A stretch of DNA of 64,000 bases. Source: Variovorax sp. CF079 (GTDB lineage Bacteria; Pseudomonadota; Gammaproteobacteria; Burkholderiales; Burkholderiaceae_C). Positions 43,891 through 51,128 of this stretch are shown here, in pieces. The notes beneath the pieces are model-generated. The model saw only the letters and a program-made list of their open reading frames with translations, did no database searches and was not told the DNA's origin. The position numbers and the translations under genes were made by a program. The stretch lies in NCBI RefSeq assembly GCF_900101545.1, contig NZ_FMZU01000009.1, positions 1 to 64,000 on the forward strand. Reading direction: 5' to 3'. How positions within the stretch are numbered: position 1 is the stretch's first letter; every line of letters starts with the position of its first letter.

Positions 43891-43892
43891 AG

Positions 43893-44828
43893 CTAGGCGC
43901 TGCGCACCATCGACAAGATCTTGCCGGCATCGAGCGTGCGCGCCTTCTCCTGCATCGCAGGCAGGTAGCGCGTCTGCAGGCCTTGCGCTTCCTGCGTGAC
44001 GCTCGCATACGCTTCCTTCAGCATCTGCATCGACAGCGTGCGGCCGCCTGCGTAGTAGCGCTTGGCGACATGGCCCAGCGCATAGGTGGTCGCGAAGCTC
44101 ATGCCCGAGCTCACCGCCTGCTTGCCGAGGCCGCGCAGCATTCCGCCGCCGACCTTGCCGAGCAGGCCGCCCAGCAGCTTGCGGCCGGCCTGTTCGAGGT
44201 ACTGCGAAGTCAGGCCGACGCCCACCGTGGCGAGGAAGTCCTTCACATGGCCGCTGTCGAGCTCGTGGCCGTGCGCGCGGCCGATGCGATAGACCAGCTT
44301 CATCTGCAGCGGGATGATGGCCATGGTCGAGAGCGTCTCGGGCAGCAGCTCGAGCGCGCCGTTCAGGATCGCGGCGTTGAGGATCGCCTGGTCGAGCTCG
44401 GCGTTGTCGACCGTGGCGGACGGCGCAGCAGCGGCAACGGCCGTCGACAGCGGCACCGCCGCGATCTCCTCGGCCTCCTTCGCGAACTGCTTGGCCGCCG
44501 GCGCATCAAGCCCGAGCGAAGTGCGCACGTCGGCGAGGAACATGCGCTCGGCCTCCGACTGCGTGCCGTCGGCATCGCAGACGCAGACCGCCATCTCGTA
44601 GGCGAGCTGCTTCGATTCGGAACTCTTCAATTCAGCAGCCACCGCAGGCAGCGAAACGCGCTTCATCAGCACGTCCTGGTAGAGCATCGGCAGCTGCACG
44701 CCGTCGGCCTCAGAGAGTCCTTCGGCAATGCGCTTGATCTCGGCGCGTTCGCGCTCGTGCTTCTCGCCGTCGACAAAGGCTGCCAGCAGGCTGAGGGTGA
44801 CGATGGCCCGGGTTTCGGATGGGGTCAC
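43893..44828 (-). CDS. TerB-like/DUF697-like two-domain protein
   Basis: The 311-residue protein has an N-terminal TerB-type helical domain (residues about 5-130: IVTLSLLAAFVDGEKHERERAEIKRIAEGL, CVCDADGTQSEAERMFLADVRTSLGL, with acidic residues usual in metal-binding TerB) and a C-terminal region with DUF697/YcjF-like membrane-associating helices (LDQAILNAAILNGALELLPETLSTMAIIPLQMKLVYRIGRAHGHELDSGHVKDFLATVGVGLTSQYLEQ). No GTPase domain is present. The combination suggests an envelope- or stress-related inner-membrane protein, but function is unknown. It is divergent from creB. Confidence 0.8.
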   Translation of the reverse strand: MTPSETRAIVTLSLLAAFVDGEKHERERAEIKRIAEGLSEADGVQLPMLYQDVLMKRVSLPAVAAELKSSESKQLAYEMAVCVCDADGTQSEAERMFLADVRTSLGLDAPAAKQFAKEAEEIAAVPLSTAVAAAAPSATVDNAELDQAILNAAILNGALELLPETLSTMAIIPLQMKLVYRIGRAHGHELDSGHVKDFLATVGVGLTSQYLEQAGRKLLGGLLGKVGGGMLRGLGKQAVSSGMSFATTYALGHVAKRYYAGGRTLSMQMLKEAYASVTQEAQGLQTRYLPAMQEKARTLDAGKILSMVRSA

Positions 44829-44905
44829 GGTGCGGTTCTCCAGAATGCAAGACCCTGTTCGTTCGAGCTGCGGCGCAAAGGTTCCGGCCGGCTACCATCC
44901 GGCCC

Positions 44906-45658
44906 ATGCCCTTCAACCCCCGGATCCTGATCGCCGAAGACGAGTCGGGCATCGCTGACACCCTGCAGTACGTGCTCAAGACCGACGGCTTCGTGCCCGT
45001 CTGGTGCGCCACGGCCGAGGAGGCCATCGCGCAGTTCGCGGCCGATCCGCCCGCGCTTGCGATCCTGGACGTGGGGCTGCCCGACATGAACGGCTTCGAG
45101 CTCTTCAAGCGCCTGCAGGCCTTGAACCGCGAAGCCGGCGGCGCCGAGGTGCCGATGCTCTTCCTCACGGCGCGCAGCGACGAGATCGACCGCGTGGTCG
45201 GCCTCGAGCTCGGCGCCGACGACTACATCGCCAAGCCCTTCTCGCCGCGCGAACTGGTGGCGCGCGTGCGCACGATCCTGCGGCGCAGCGGGCGCGGCAA
45301 TGGCGCCTCGATGCCGGCAACGCCCGTTGCACCGGCGGCCACTCCACCCGCCACGCCCTTCGCGCTCGACGCCGAGCGCATGCAGATCCGCTACTACGGC
45401 CGCCTGCTCGAACTCTCGCGCTACGAGTACGGGCTGCTGCGCCTGCTGATCCAGCGCCCGGGCCGCGTGTTCACACGCGACGAGTTGCTGCGACTGGTCT
45501 GGGACGATGCCAGCGACAGCTTCGACCGCACGGTCGACGCGCACGTCAAGACCCTGCGCGCCAAGCTGCGCGCCATCGCGCCGGAGGTCGAGCCGATCCG
45601 CACCTTGCGCGGCACAGGCTATGCGCTCAACGAAGAGCTGCCGGCGAATCGGAGATGA
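44906..45658 (+). CDS. creB: CreB-like response regulator
   Basis: The 250-residue protein has the receiver domain (ILIAEDESGIADTLQYVLKTDGF, Asp55 in LAILDVGLPDMNG, lysine in DDYIAKPFSPRELVARV), an Ala/Pro linker and an OmpR-type winged helix (LSRYEYGLLRLLIQRPGRVFTRDELLRLVWDDASDSFDRTVDAHVKTLRAKLRAI). Assignment as CreB rests on the gene set creB-creC-creD. In E. coli CreB binds TTCAC-N6-TTCAC; a perfect copy lies at 51017-51032 in front of creD. creC follows across an 80-bp repeat. Confidence 0.93.
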   Translation: MPFNPRILIAEDESGIADTLQYVLKTDGFVPVWCATAEEAIAQFAADPPALAILDVGLPDMNGFELFKRLQALNREAGGAEVPMLFLTARSDEIDRVVGLELGADDYIAKPFSPRELVARVRTILRRSGRGNGASMPATPVAPAATPPATPFALDAERMQIRYYGRLLELSRYEYGLLRLLIQRPGRVFTRDELLRLVWDDASDSFDRTVDAHVKTLRAKLRAIAPEVEPIRTLRGTGYALNEELPANRR

Positions 45659-45664
45659 GCATCA

Positions 45665-45744
45665 GGCCGGCGCCGGGCCGCCCCAAGGCGGCCTGCGGCC
45701 CCCTCGGGGGGCAGCGAGGACACGCGGTGCCGAGCGTGGGGGCC
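45665..45744. repeat. Dispersed 80-bp GC-rich repeat, copy 2, between creB and creC
   Basis: Nearly identical to 43811-43890 and in the same orientation. It occupies almost the whole gap between the creB stop (45658) and the creC TTG start (45750). Its two strong stems in the mRNA could lower creC expression relative to creB or stabilise the creB transcript, and its GGGGG end lies where the creC ribosome-binding site should be. Confidence 0.87.
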
Positions 45745-45749
45745 ATCCC

Positions 45750-47186
45750 TTGAGTCGCAGAACCCGCATCTTCATCGGCATCTTGCTGATCTACACGGCG
45801 GGCATCGCCTTCCTGCTCTACCGCGTGGTGTCCGACATCGACCCGCGCTACCGCGAGTCGGCCGAGGAGTCGCTGGTCGAGACCTCGCAGCTGATGGCCA
45901 GCCTGATCGAGCAGGACGTGATCGCCGGTGCGATCAACATCGCGCGGCTGGAGCCGGTGTTCCGTTCGGCCTACGCGCGCCAGTTCTCGGCCCAGATCTA
46001 CAACCTGCACAAGAGCCGCGTCGAGCTGCGCATCTACGTCACCGACCGCAGCGGCCGCGTGCTCTTCGATTCGCTCGGCCGCAGCGTCGGCGCCGACTTC
46101 TCGAAGTGGAGCGACGTGAGCCGCACCCTGGCCGGCGTCTACGGCGCGCGCACTTCGCGCGACATCGAAGGCGACCCGATGACCTCCGTGATGTACGCGG
46201 CTGCCCCGATACGCTGGAACAACGAGATCGTCGGCGTGGTCAGCGTCGGCAAGCCGGTGCAAAGCTTCGGCCAGTTCGTCGAGGACGCACGCGCCCGCAC
46301 GCTGTGGGTCGGCGTCGGCTCGGCCTTCGCGCTCTTGCTGCTGGCGCTCATCATGTCGGTCTGGCTGGTGCGGCCCTTCGGCCTGATCTCCGACTACCTG
46401 CGCTGGCTGCGCAGCCAGCGCAGCTGGAGCCTCGCGCGCATGGTGCGCCGCGCGGTCGATACGCTGCGCAGCGGCTTCGGCGAGATGCGCGACGCGCTGA
46501 CCGGCCGCAGCTATGTGGCCGACTACGTGCAGACCTTCACGCACGAGATCAAGAGCCCGCTGTCGGCGATTCGCGGCGCGGCCGAGCTGTTGCAGGAACC
46601 CTCGATGCCCCAGGCCGAGCGCGAGCGCTTCCTCGCCAACATCGCAAGCGAGACCGAGCGCATCCAGGAGATCGTCGACCGCATGATGGAGCTGACGGCG
46701 CTCGAAACCCAGCGCGCGCTGGAGCGCAGCGAGCCGGTCGCGCTGGCGCCGCTGCTGCGGCAAGTGGCGGCGAGCGCCCAGGGCGCAGCGGCGGCGCGTG
46801 AGATCCGCCTGCATGTCGCGATCGACACCGAGGTCCGCGTCGAGGGCGATCCCTTCCTCTTGCGCCGCGCGGTCAGCAACCTGCTCGACAACGCGATCGA
46901 CTTCTCGCCGCCGGGCGCCGAGGTCGCGCTCGCGCTGCACGCCGGCGCGCGCGAGGCCCGCATCACCGTGCGCGACCACGGCCGCGGCATTCCCGACTAC
47001 GCGAAAGACAAGGTGTTCGAGAAGTTCTATTCGCTTGCGCGCCCGCACAGCCAGAAGAAGAGCACCGGCCTCGGCCTGGCCTTCGTGAAAGAGATCGCGG
47101 CGCTGCACCGCGGCCGCATCGAGCTTGCGAACGCGCCGCGCGGTGGCGCGCTCGCGACGCTCACGCTGCCGCTGGCGTCGCACTAA
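45750..47186 (+). CDS. creC: CreC sensor histidine kinase
   Basis: The reading starts at a TTG (45750) giving LSRRTRIFIGILLIYTAGIAFLLYRVVSDIDPRYRESAEESLVETSQLMASLIEQD, the characteristic CreC N-terminus with a membrane anchor. A periplasmic sensor region and second helix (VGVGSAFALLLLALIMSVWLV) follow, then the H-box FTHEIKSPLSAIRGAAELLQ with His265 and the ATPase domain (NLLDNAIDF, VRDHGRGIPD, STGLGLAFVKEIAALH). The length of 478 matches the family. In pseudomonads CreC (BlrB) senses peptidoglycan-related stress caused by beta-lactams. Unusual features are the TTG start and the repeat directly upstream. Confidence 0.93.
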   Translation: MSRRTRIFIGILLIYTAGIAFLLYRVVSDIDPRYRESAEESLVETSQLMASLIEQDVIAGAINIARLEPVFRSAYARQFSAQIYNLHKSRVELRIYVTDRSGRVLFDSLGRSVGADFSKWSDVSRTLAGVYGARTSRDIEGDPMTSVMYAAAPIRWNNEIVGVVSVGKPVQSFGQFVEDARARTLWVGVGSAFALLLLALIMSVWLVRPFGLISDYLRWLRSQRSWSLARMVRRAVDTLRSGFGEMRDALTGRSYVADYVQTFTHEIKSPLSAIRGAAELLQEPSMPQAERERFLANIASETERIQEIVDRMMELTALETQRALERSEPVALAPLLRQVAASAQGAAAAREIRLHVAIDTEVRVEGDPFLLRRAVSNLLDNAIDFSPPGAEVALALHAGAREARITVRDHGRGIPDYAKDKVFEKFYSLARPHSQKKSTGLGLAFVKEIAALHRGRIELANAPRGGALATLTLPLASH

Positions 47187-47190
47187 GGCT

Positions 47191-49533
47191 CTATCTGAAA
47201 AACTCGAGGATCCGGTTGCGTTCCTCCGGCGGCGGCATCGCGCTGACCGGCACCGCGGCGAGCGCCTCGGCCGGCGGCGTCGGGCCGGTCTCGATGCCCA
47301 GGCTGGTGATGCCGCGGCCCGGCGCGTAGTCGTCGTAGTACCACTCGCCGTCCACCTTCACCACGCCGTCGGGCGCCGGCAGCTCGGCCACCGGCACGCC
47401 CTGCAGCGCCGCCTGCATGTAGCCGGTCCAAATCGGCAGGCTCAGGCTGCCACCGGTCTCGCCGCGAACGCCCAGCTGGCGCGGCGTGTCGTAGCCGATC
47501 CAGGCAATGCCGACGCGGCTCGGCTGGAAGCCGGCGAACCAGGTGTCGATCGAATCGTTGGTGGTGCCGGTCTTGCCGTAGAGGTCGCGGCGCTGGAGCG
47601 CCTGATAGGCCTTGAAGCCGGTGCCGTTCGTGACCACGCTTTGCAGCAGCGAACGCATGACGAAGGCGTTGCGCTGCGGGATGGCGCGTGCGCTTTCGTC
47701 GCGCGCCGGCGGCTCGGCCTCGACCAGCACCTGGCCCTTGGGGCCGGTGATGCGCGTCACGAGCCAGGGGCTGACGCGATGGCCCCCGTTCGCAAAGACA
47801 CCGTACGCGGCCGCCATCTGCATCGGCGTGACCGAGCCTGCGCCGAGCGCCATCGGCAGGTAGGCTGGATGCTTGGCACGCTCGAATCCGAAGTTGCCGA
47901 TCCAGTCCTGCGCGTAGCGCGGGCCGATCGATTCGAGCACCCGGATCGTGACCATGTTCTTCGATTGTTCGAGCGCATGGCGCAGCGACATCGGCCCTCC
48001 GAAAGTGCCGTCGTAGTTCTTCGGCTCCCACGGTTGGCTTCCGGTCGCGCCGGCGTCGAAGAACAGCGGCGCATCATTGACGATGGTGCCCGGCGTGAAG
48101 CCTTTCTCGAGCGCGGCCGAATAGATGAAGGGCTTGAAGCTCGAGCCCGGCTGGCGCCAGGCCTGCGTCACGTGGTTGAACTTGCTCTTGCCGAAATCGA
48201 AGCCGCCCACCAGCGCCTTGATCGCACCGTCGCGCGGGTCGAGCGCAACGAAGGCGCCTTCGACTTCCGGCATCTGGACGATCTCCCACGTGCCCTTGGG
48301 CGTCTTCGCGACGCGGATCACCGCGCCGCGCCGCACGCGCACGTTCGGGGCCGCGCGCTGCGACAGGCCGGCCTGCGCGAGGCGCAGGCCCTCGCCCGCG
48401 ATCCGCAGCTCGTCGCCGTTGGCGCGCACCGCGCTGACCTCCTTCGCGTCGGCCTGCAGCACCACGGCGGAGAGAACGTCATCGTTGTCGGGATGCTCGG
48501 CCAGGGCCTCATCGACGGCATCGTCGAGCTCGGCGGGATCGGCGGGCAGGTCGACGAAGCGCTCGGGACCGCGATAGGGCTGGCGCCGTTCGTAGTCCAT
48601 GATGCCGCGGCGCAATGCCTTGTACGCCGCCGCCTGGTCGGCCGCGACGAGCGAGGTCGTGACCTTGAGGCCGCGCGTGTAGATGCTGCTGCCGTACTGC
48701 GCGTACATCAACTGGCGCACCGTCTCCGCCACGTATTCCGCATGCAGGCGCTTCGGCTCGGAAGGGTCGCGCAGATGCAGCACCTCCTTCTTCGCCTCCA
48801 CCGCCTGCGCGGCGGTGATCGCACCGACTTCCTGCATGCGGTCGAGCACGTACAACTGGCGGGCCCGCGCGCGACGCGGATTCTTCAGCGGGTTGTTGGC
48901 ATCGGGCGCCTTCGGCACACCCGCCAGCATGGCGGCCTCCGCGAGCGTGATGTCCTTCAAGGGCTTGCCGAAATAAACCTCCGAAGCCGCGGCGAAGCCA
49001 TAGGCGCGGTGGCCGAGGAAGATCTGGTTCAGGTAGATCTCGAGGATCTGGTCCTTGCTGAGCCGCTCTTCGAGCCGGAACGCGAGCAGCGCCTCGTAGA
49101 TCTTGCGCGTCAGCGTGCGCTCCGAGCTCAGGTAGACGTTGCGTGCCACCTGCTGCGTGATGGTGGACGCGCCCTGGCGCGTGCCATGCCGCAGGTTCGC
49201 GAGCACCGCGCGCAGCAGGCCCTTGGCATCGACGCCACCATGCTCGTAGAAGCGCGCATCCTCGACCGCGACCACCGCGTCCTTCAGCGACCGGGGCATG
49301 TCGGCGATCGGGATGAGCTGGCGCCGCTCTTCGCCGAACTCGCCGATCAGCACGCCGTCGGAAGTGAAGACCCGAAGCGGCAGCTTGGGCCGGTAGTCGG
49401 AAAGCTCCGAGACATCCGGCAGCTTCGGATCGATCACCGCCACGGCGATGCCGGCAGCGCACAGCAGCGCGACCGCGCCGCCCGCCGCCACGGTCGCGCT
49501 CCAGAACAGAAGGCGTCGCAAGCCGGGCTTCAT
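47191..49533 (-). CDS. Bifunctional penicillin-binding protein 1A
   Basis: The 780-residue protein has an N-terminal anchor (SATVAAGGAVALLCAAGIAVAVI), the GT51 glycosyltransferase domain with catalytic Glu91 in AVVAVEDARFYEHGG, GASTITQQVARN and IYLNQIFLGHRAYGFAAASEVYFGK, an OB-type insertion, and the transpeptidase domain with PGSSFKPF (SxxK), EQSKNMV (SxN) and GKTGTTND (KTG). It polymerises and crosslinks peptidoglycan. Its start overlaps the creD stop (ATGA), so this class A PBP is in the creD operon and probably under CreBC control. A separate housekeeping PBP1A may exist elsewhere. Confidence 0.93.
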   Translation of the reverse strand: MKPGLRRLLFWSATVAAGGAVALLCAAGIAVAVIDPKLPDVSELSDYRPKLPLRVFTSDGVLIGEFGEERRQLIPIADMPRSLKDAVVAVEDARFYEHGGVDAKGLLRAVLANLRHGTRQGASTITQQVARNVYLSSERTLTRKIYEALLAFRLEERLSKDQILEIYLNQIFLGHRAYGFAAASEVYFGKPLKDITLAEAAMLAGVPKAPDANNPLKNPRRARARQLYVLDRMQEVGAITAAQAVEAKKEVLHLRDPSEPKRLHAEYVAETVRQLMYAQYGSSIYTRGLKVTTSLVAADQAAAYKALRRGIMDYERRQPYRGPERFVDLPADPAELDDAVDEALAEHPDNDDVLSAVVLQADAKEVSAVRANGDELRIAGEGLRLAQAGLSQRAAPNVRVRRGAVIRVAKTPKGTWEIVQMPEVEGAFVALDPRDGAIKALVGGFDFGKSKFNHVTQAWRQPGSSFKPFIYSAALEKGFTPGTIVNDAPLFFDAGATGSQPWEPKNYDGTFGGPMSLRHALEQSKNMVTIRVLESIGPRYAQDWIGNFGFERAKHPAYLPMALGAGSVTPMQMAAAYGVFANGGHRVSPWLVTRITGPKGQVLVEAEPPARDESARAIPQRNAFVMRSLLQSVVTNGTGFKAYQALQRRDLYGKTGTTNDSIDTWFAGFQPSRVGIAWIGYDTPRQLGVRGETGGSLSLPIWTGYMQAALQGVPVAELPAPDGVVKVDGEWYYDDYAPGRGITSLGIETGPTPPAEALAAVPVSAMPPPEERNRILEFFR

Positions 49534-50933
49534 GACTGCGCTCCGGCAGCGGCGACAGTCTTGCCGCCTCCGGTCGACAAGGCATACCAGTCGACCTTGC
49601 GCGTCGCCAGCATCAGCACGGCGAGCATGCCGAAGATCAGCAAGGCGCCGAGCAGCAGCGCGTTGCTCTCCGACGCAAGCAGCCCGTAGAGCGCGCCGTA
49701 GAGCAGTGCCACATAGGCGCCGAAGGAGGCGCCACGCCGCCAGCCGCCCAGCACCGCGCTGAAGTACACCGCCAGCAGCAGCACGCTGGCACCCGCCGCG
49801 CCGGCGTAGGCCAGCCAGAACGCCACCTTTTCGGACAGCGCCAGGAGGAGCAGGAAGAACAGCGCGATCGAGAGACCGACGAGCCCGTACTGCACCGGAT
49901 GCAGACGCAGCTTGCGGAACAGCTCGAACATGAAGGCCGCCATCAGCACCAGGCCGATGAACAGGAGGCCGTACTTCACCGCCCGCGTGGACATCGAATA
50001 GACGTTGAGCGGCTGCGCGAGCGAGACGTCGAAGCTCTGCAGCGCTGCAGGCGCATTGGCGCTCTTCATGCCGCCGCGCACTTCCTCGCGCGCCGAAGTC
50101 ACGAGCGAGGAGACGCGCCAGCGCGCATCGAAGCCCTGATCCGTCACGGTGCGCTCCGAAGCCAGGAAGCGGCCCCCGAAGCTCGGATGCGCCCAGGGCG
50201 ATGTCAGATGCGCCGTGGTCTCCTCGCCGATCGGCACCATCAACAGCTTCTCCTGACCGACCAGCCCGAGCTTGAGCTGGAAGGGCAGCGGCTGCTTCGC
50301 CTGCCATGCCGCCAGCGCGCTGCCTGCGAGCGGCGCATGAATGCCGCTCGCAAGCCAAGCCTCGTCGGCCAGGCCCGGCAGGCGCTGCTGGAAGCGCAGC
50401 GTCTCGGCGCCGACCTGCAGCGCGGGCGAACCGTCGAGCCCGCGCAGGTCGCTGACGTTGAAGGCCACGTACGGCGGCTTGAACTCGATCGTCGAACCCT
50501 TCTCGCTCGACGGCACCACGGCCGGATCGAAGGCCGCGAAGGCGCCGGCCAGCGACGCGTTCAGCGTGTAGAAGGGAATCCTGAAGATCCCGCGATAGCG
50601 CTCCTGGGGCGCCAGGCTGCCCTCGATGTGCAGCTTGTCCGGAAAGAGCAGGTGCGCCAGCTCCTTGCTGCGCCCTTCCTGGCCGACGATCCGCCCCTGC
50701 GCGTCGCGCAGCGGTTCCATCCAGCGCTCCACGTAGGGCACGACCAGCAAGGGCCCGATCACGGTTTGTGCGCCCGCATAGGTGGCGGCGAGCTCCTGCG
50801 CTGCCTCCTGCTGGCTGTGGCCGCGCTCGCGGTTGAGCGATTCGATCTGGCCGAGCGGGATGCACAACAGCAGGGTCAGGGCCAGGAGGCCGAAGACCTT
50901 GAGCAGCACGGAATTTCGAAGTGTCTGAAGCAT
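49530..50933 (-). CDS. creD: Inner membrane protein CreD
   Basis: The 467-residue protein begins with a membrane helix (VLLKVFGLLALTLLLCIPLGQIESLNRERGHSQQEAAQELAATYAGAQTVIGPLLVVPY), the typical CreD N-terminus, has a large periplasmic domain, and ends with about five hydrophobic helices (GLLFIGLVLMAAFMFELFRKLRLHPVQYGLVGLSIALFFLLLLALSE onward). CreD is the strongest CreBC-regulated gene in E. coli and affects envelope integrity and sensitivity to colicin E2. GAGGAGAG precedes the ATG at 50933. It overlaps the PBP1A start and is divergent from the VIT/VWA gene. Confidence 0.95.
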   Translation of the reverse strand: MLQTLRNSVLLKVFGLLALTLLLCIPLGQIESLNRERGHSQQEAAQELAATYAGAQTVIGPLLVVPYVERWMEPLRDAQGRIVGQEGRSKELAHLLFPDKLHIEGSLAPQERYRGIFRIPFYTLNASLAGAFAAFDPAVVPSSEKGSTIEFKPPYVAFNVSDLRGLDGSPALQVGAETLRFQQRLPGLADEAWLASGIHAPLAGSALAAWQAKQPLPFQLKLGLVGQEKLLMVPIGEETTAHLTSPWAHPSFGGRFLASERTVTDQGFDARWRVSSLVTSAREEVRGGMKSANAPAALQSFDVSLAQPLNVYSMSTRAVKYGLLFIGLVLMAAFMFELFRKLRLHPVQYGLVGLSIALFFLLLLALSEKVAFWLAYAGAAGASVLLLAVYFSAVLGGWRRGASFGAYVALLYGALYGLLASESNALLLGALLIFGMLAVLMLATRKVDWYALSTGGGKTVAAAGAQS

Positions 50934-50994
50934 GAGGGTTCTCTCCTCGTCGATGACGATGCGGCGATGCTCGCGCCGCGATCCGAAGCGCATA

Positions 50995-51020
50995 TGAAGT
51001 GCGGCCTCCCGCGCACTTCA
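50995..51020. promoter_or_regulatory. Nine-base inverted repeat next to CreB-type site
   Basis: TGAAGTGCG (50995-51003) and CGCACTTCA (51012-51020) form a perfect inverted repeat with an 8-base spacer. The right arm overlaps the first TTCAC of the direct repeat at 51017-51032. The dyad could allow binding on the creD side as well, giving a symmetric divergent control region. Confidence 0.65.
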
Positions 51021-51032
51021 CACGGACTTCAC
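51017..51032. promoter_or_regulatory. CreB-binding direct repeat TTCAC-N6-TTCAC
   Basis: TTCAC at 51017-51021 and 51028-51032, separated by six bases, exactly matches the cre tag bound by phosphorylated CreB in E. coli. It lies 84 bases upstream of creD and 97 bases upstream of the VIT/VWA gene, between the divergent starts. Location next to creD makes a chance match unlikely. Confidence 0.83.
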
Positions 51033-51128
51033 ACGGCGCTTTTCGCTTCAAACAGGCTTCCAACTGTCTTCGAGTCCGCGCTCGACAGTGGCTGCCGTGC
51101 ACCGTTGCACGACCACCGGATCACCACC

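Noticed and set aside
47125..49689. An 854-codon plus-strand open frame opposite the PBP1A gene.
   Set aside because: The product is His/Arg/Asp-rich low-complexity sequence, and the minus strand encodes a complete PBP1A.
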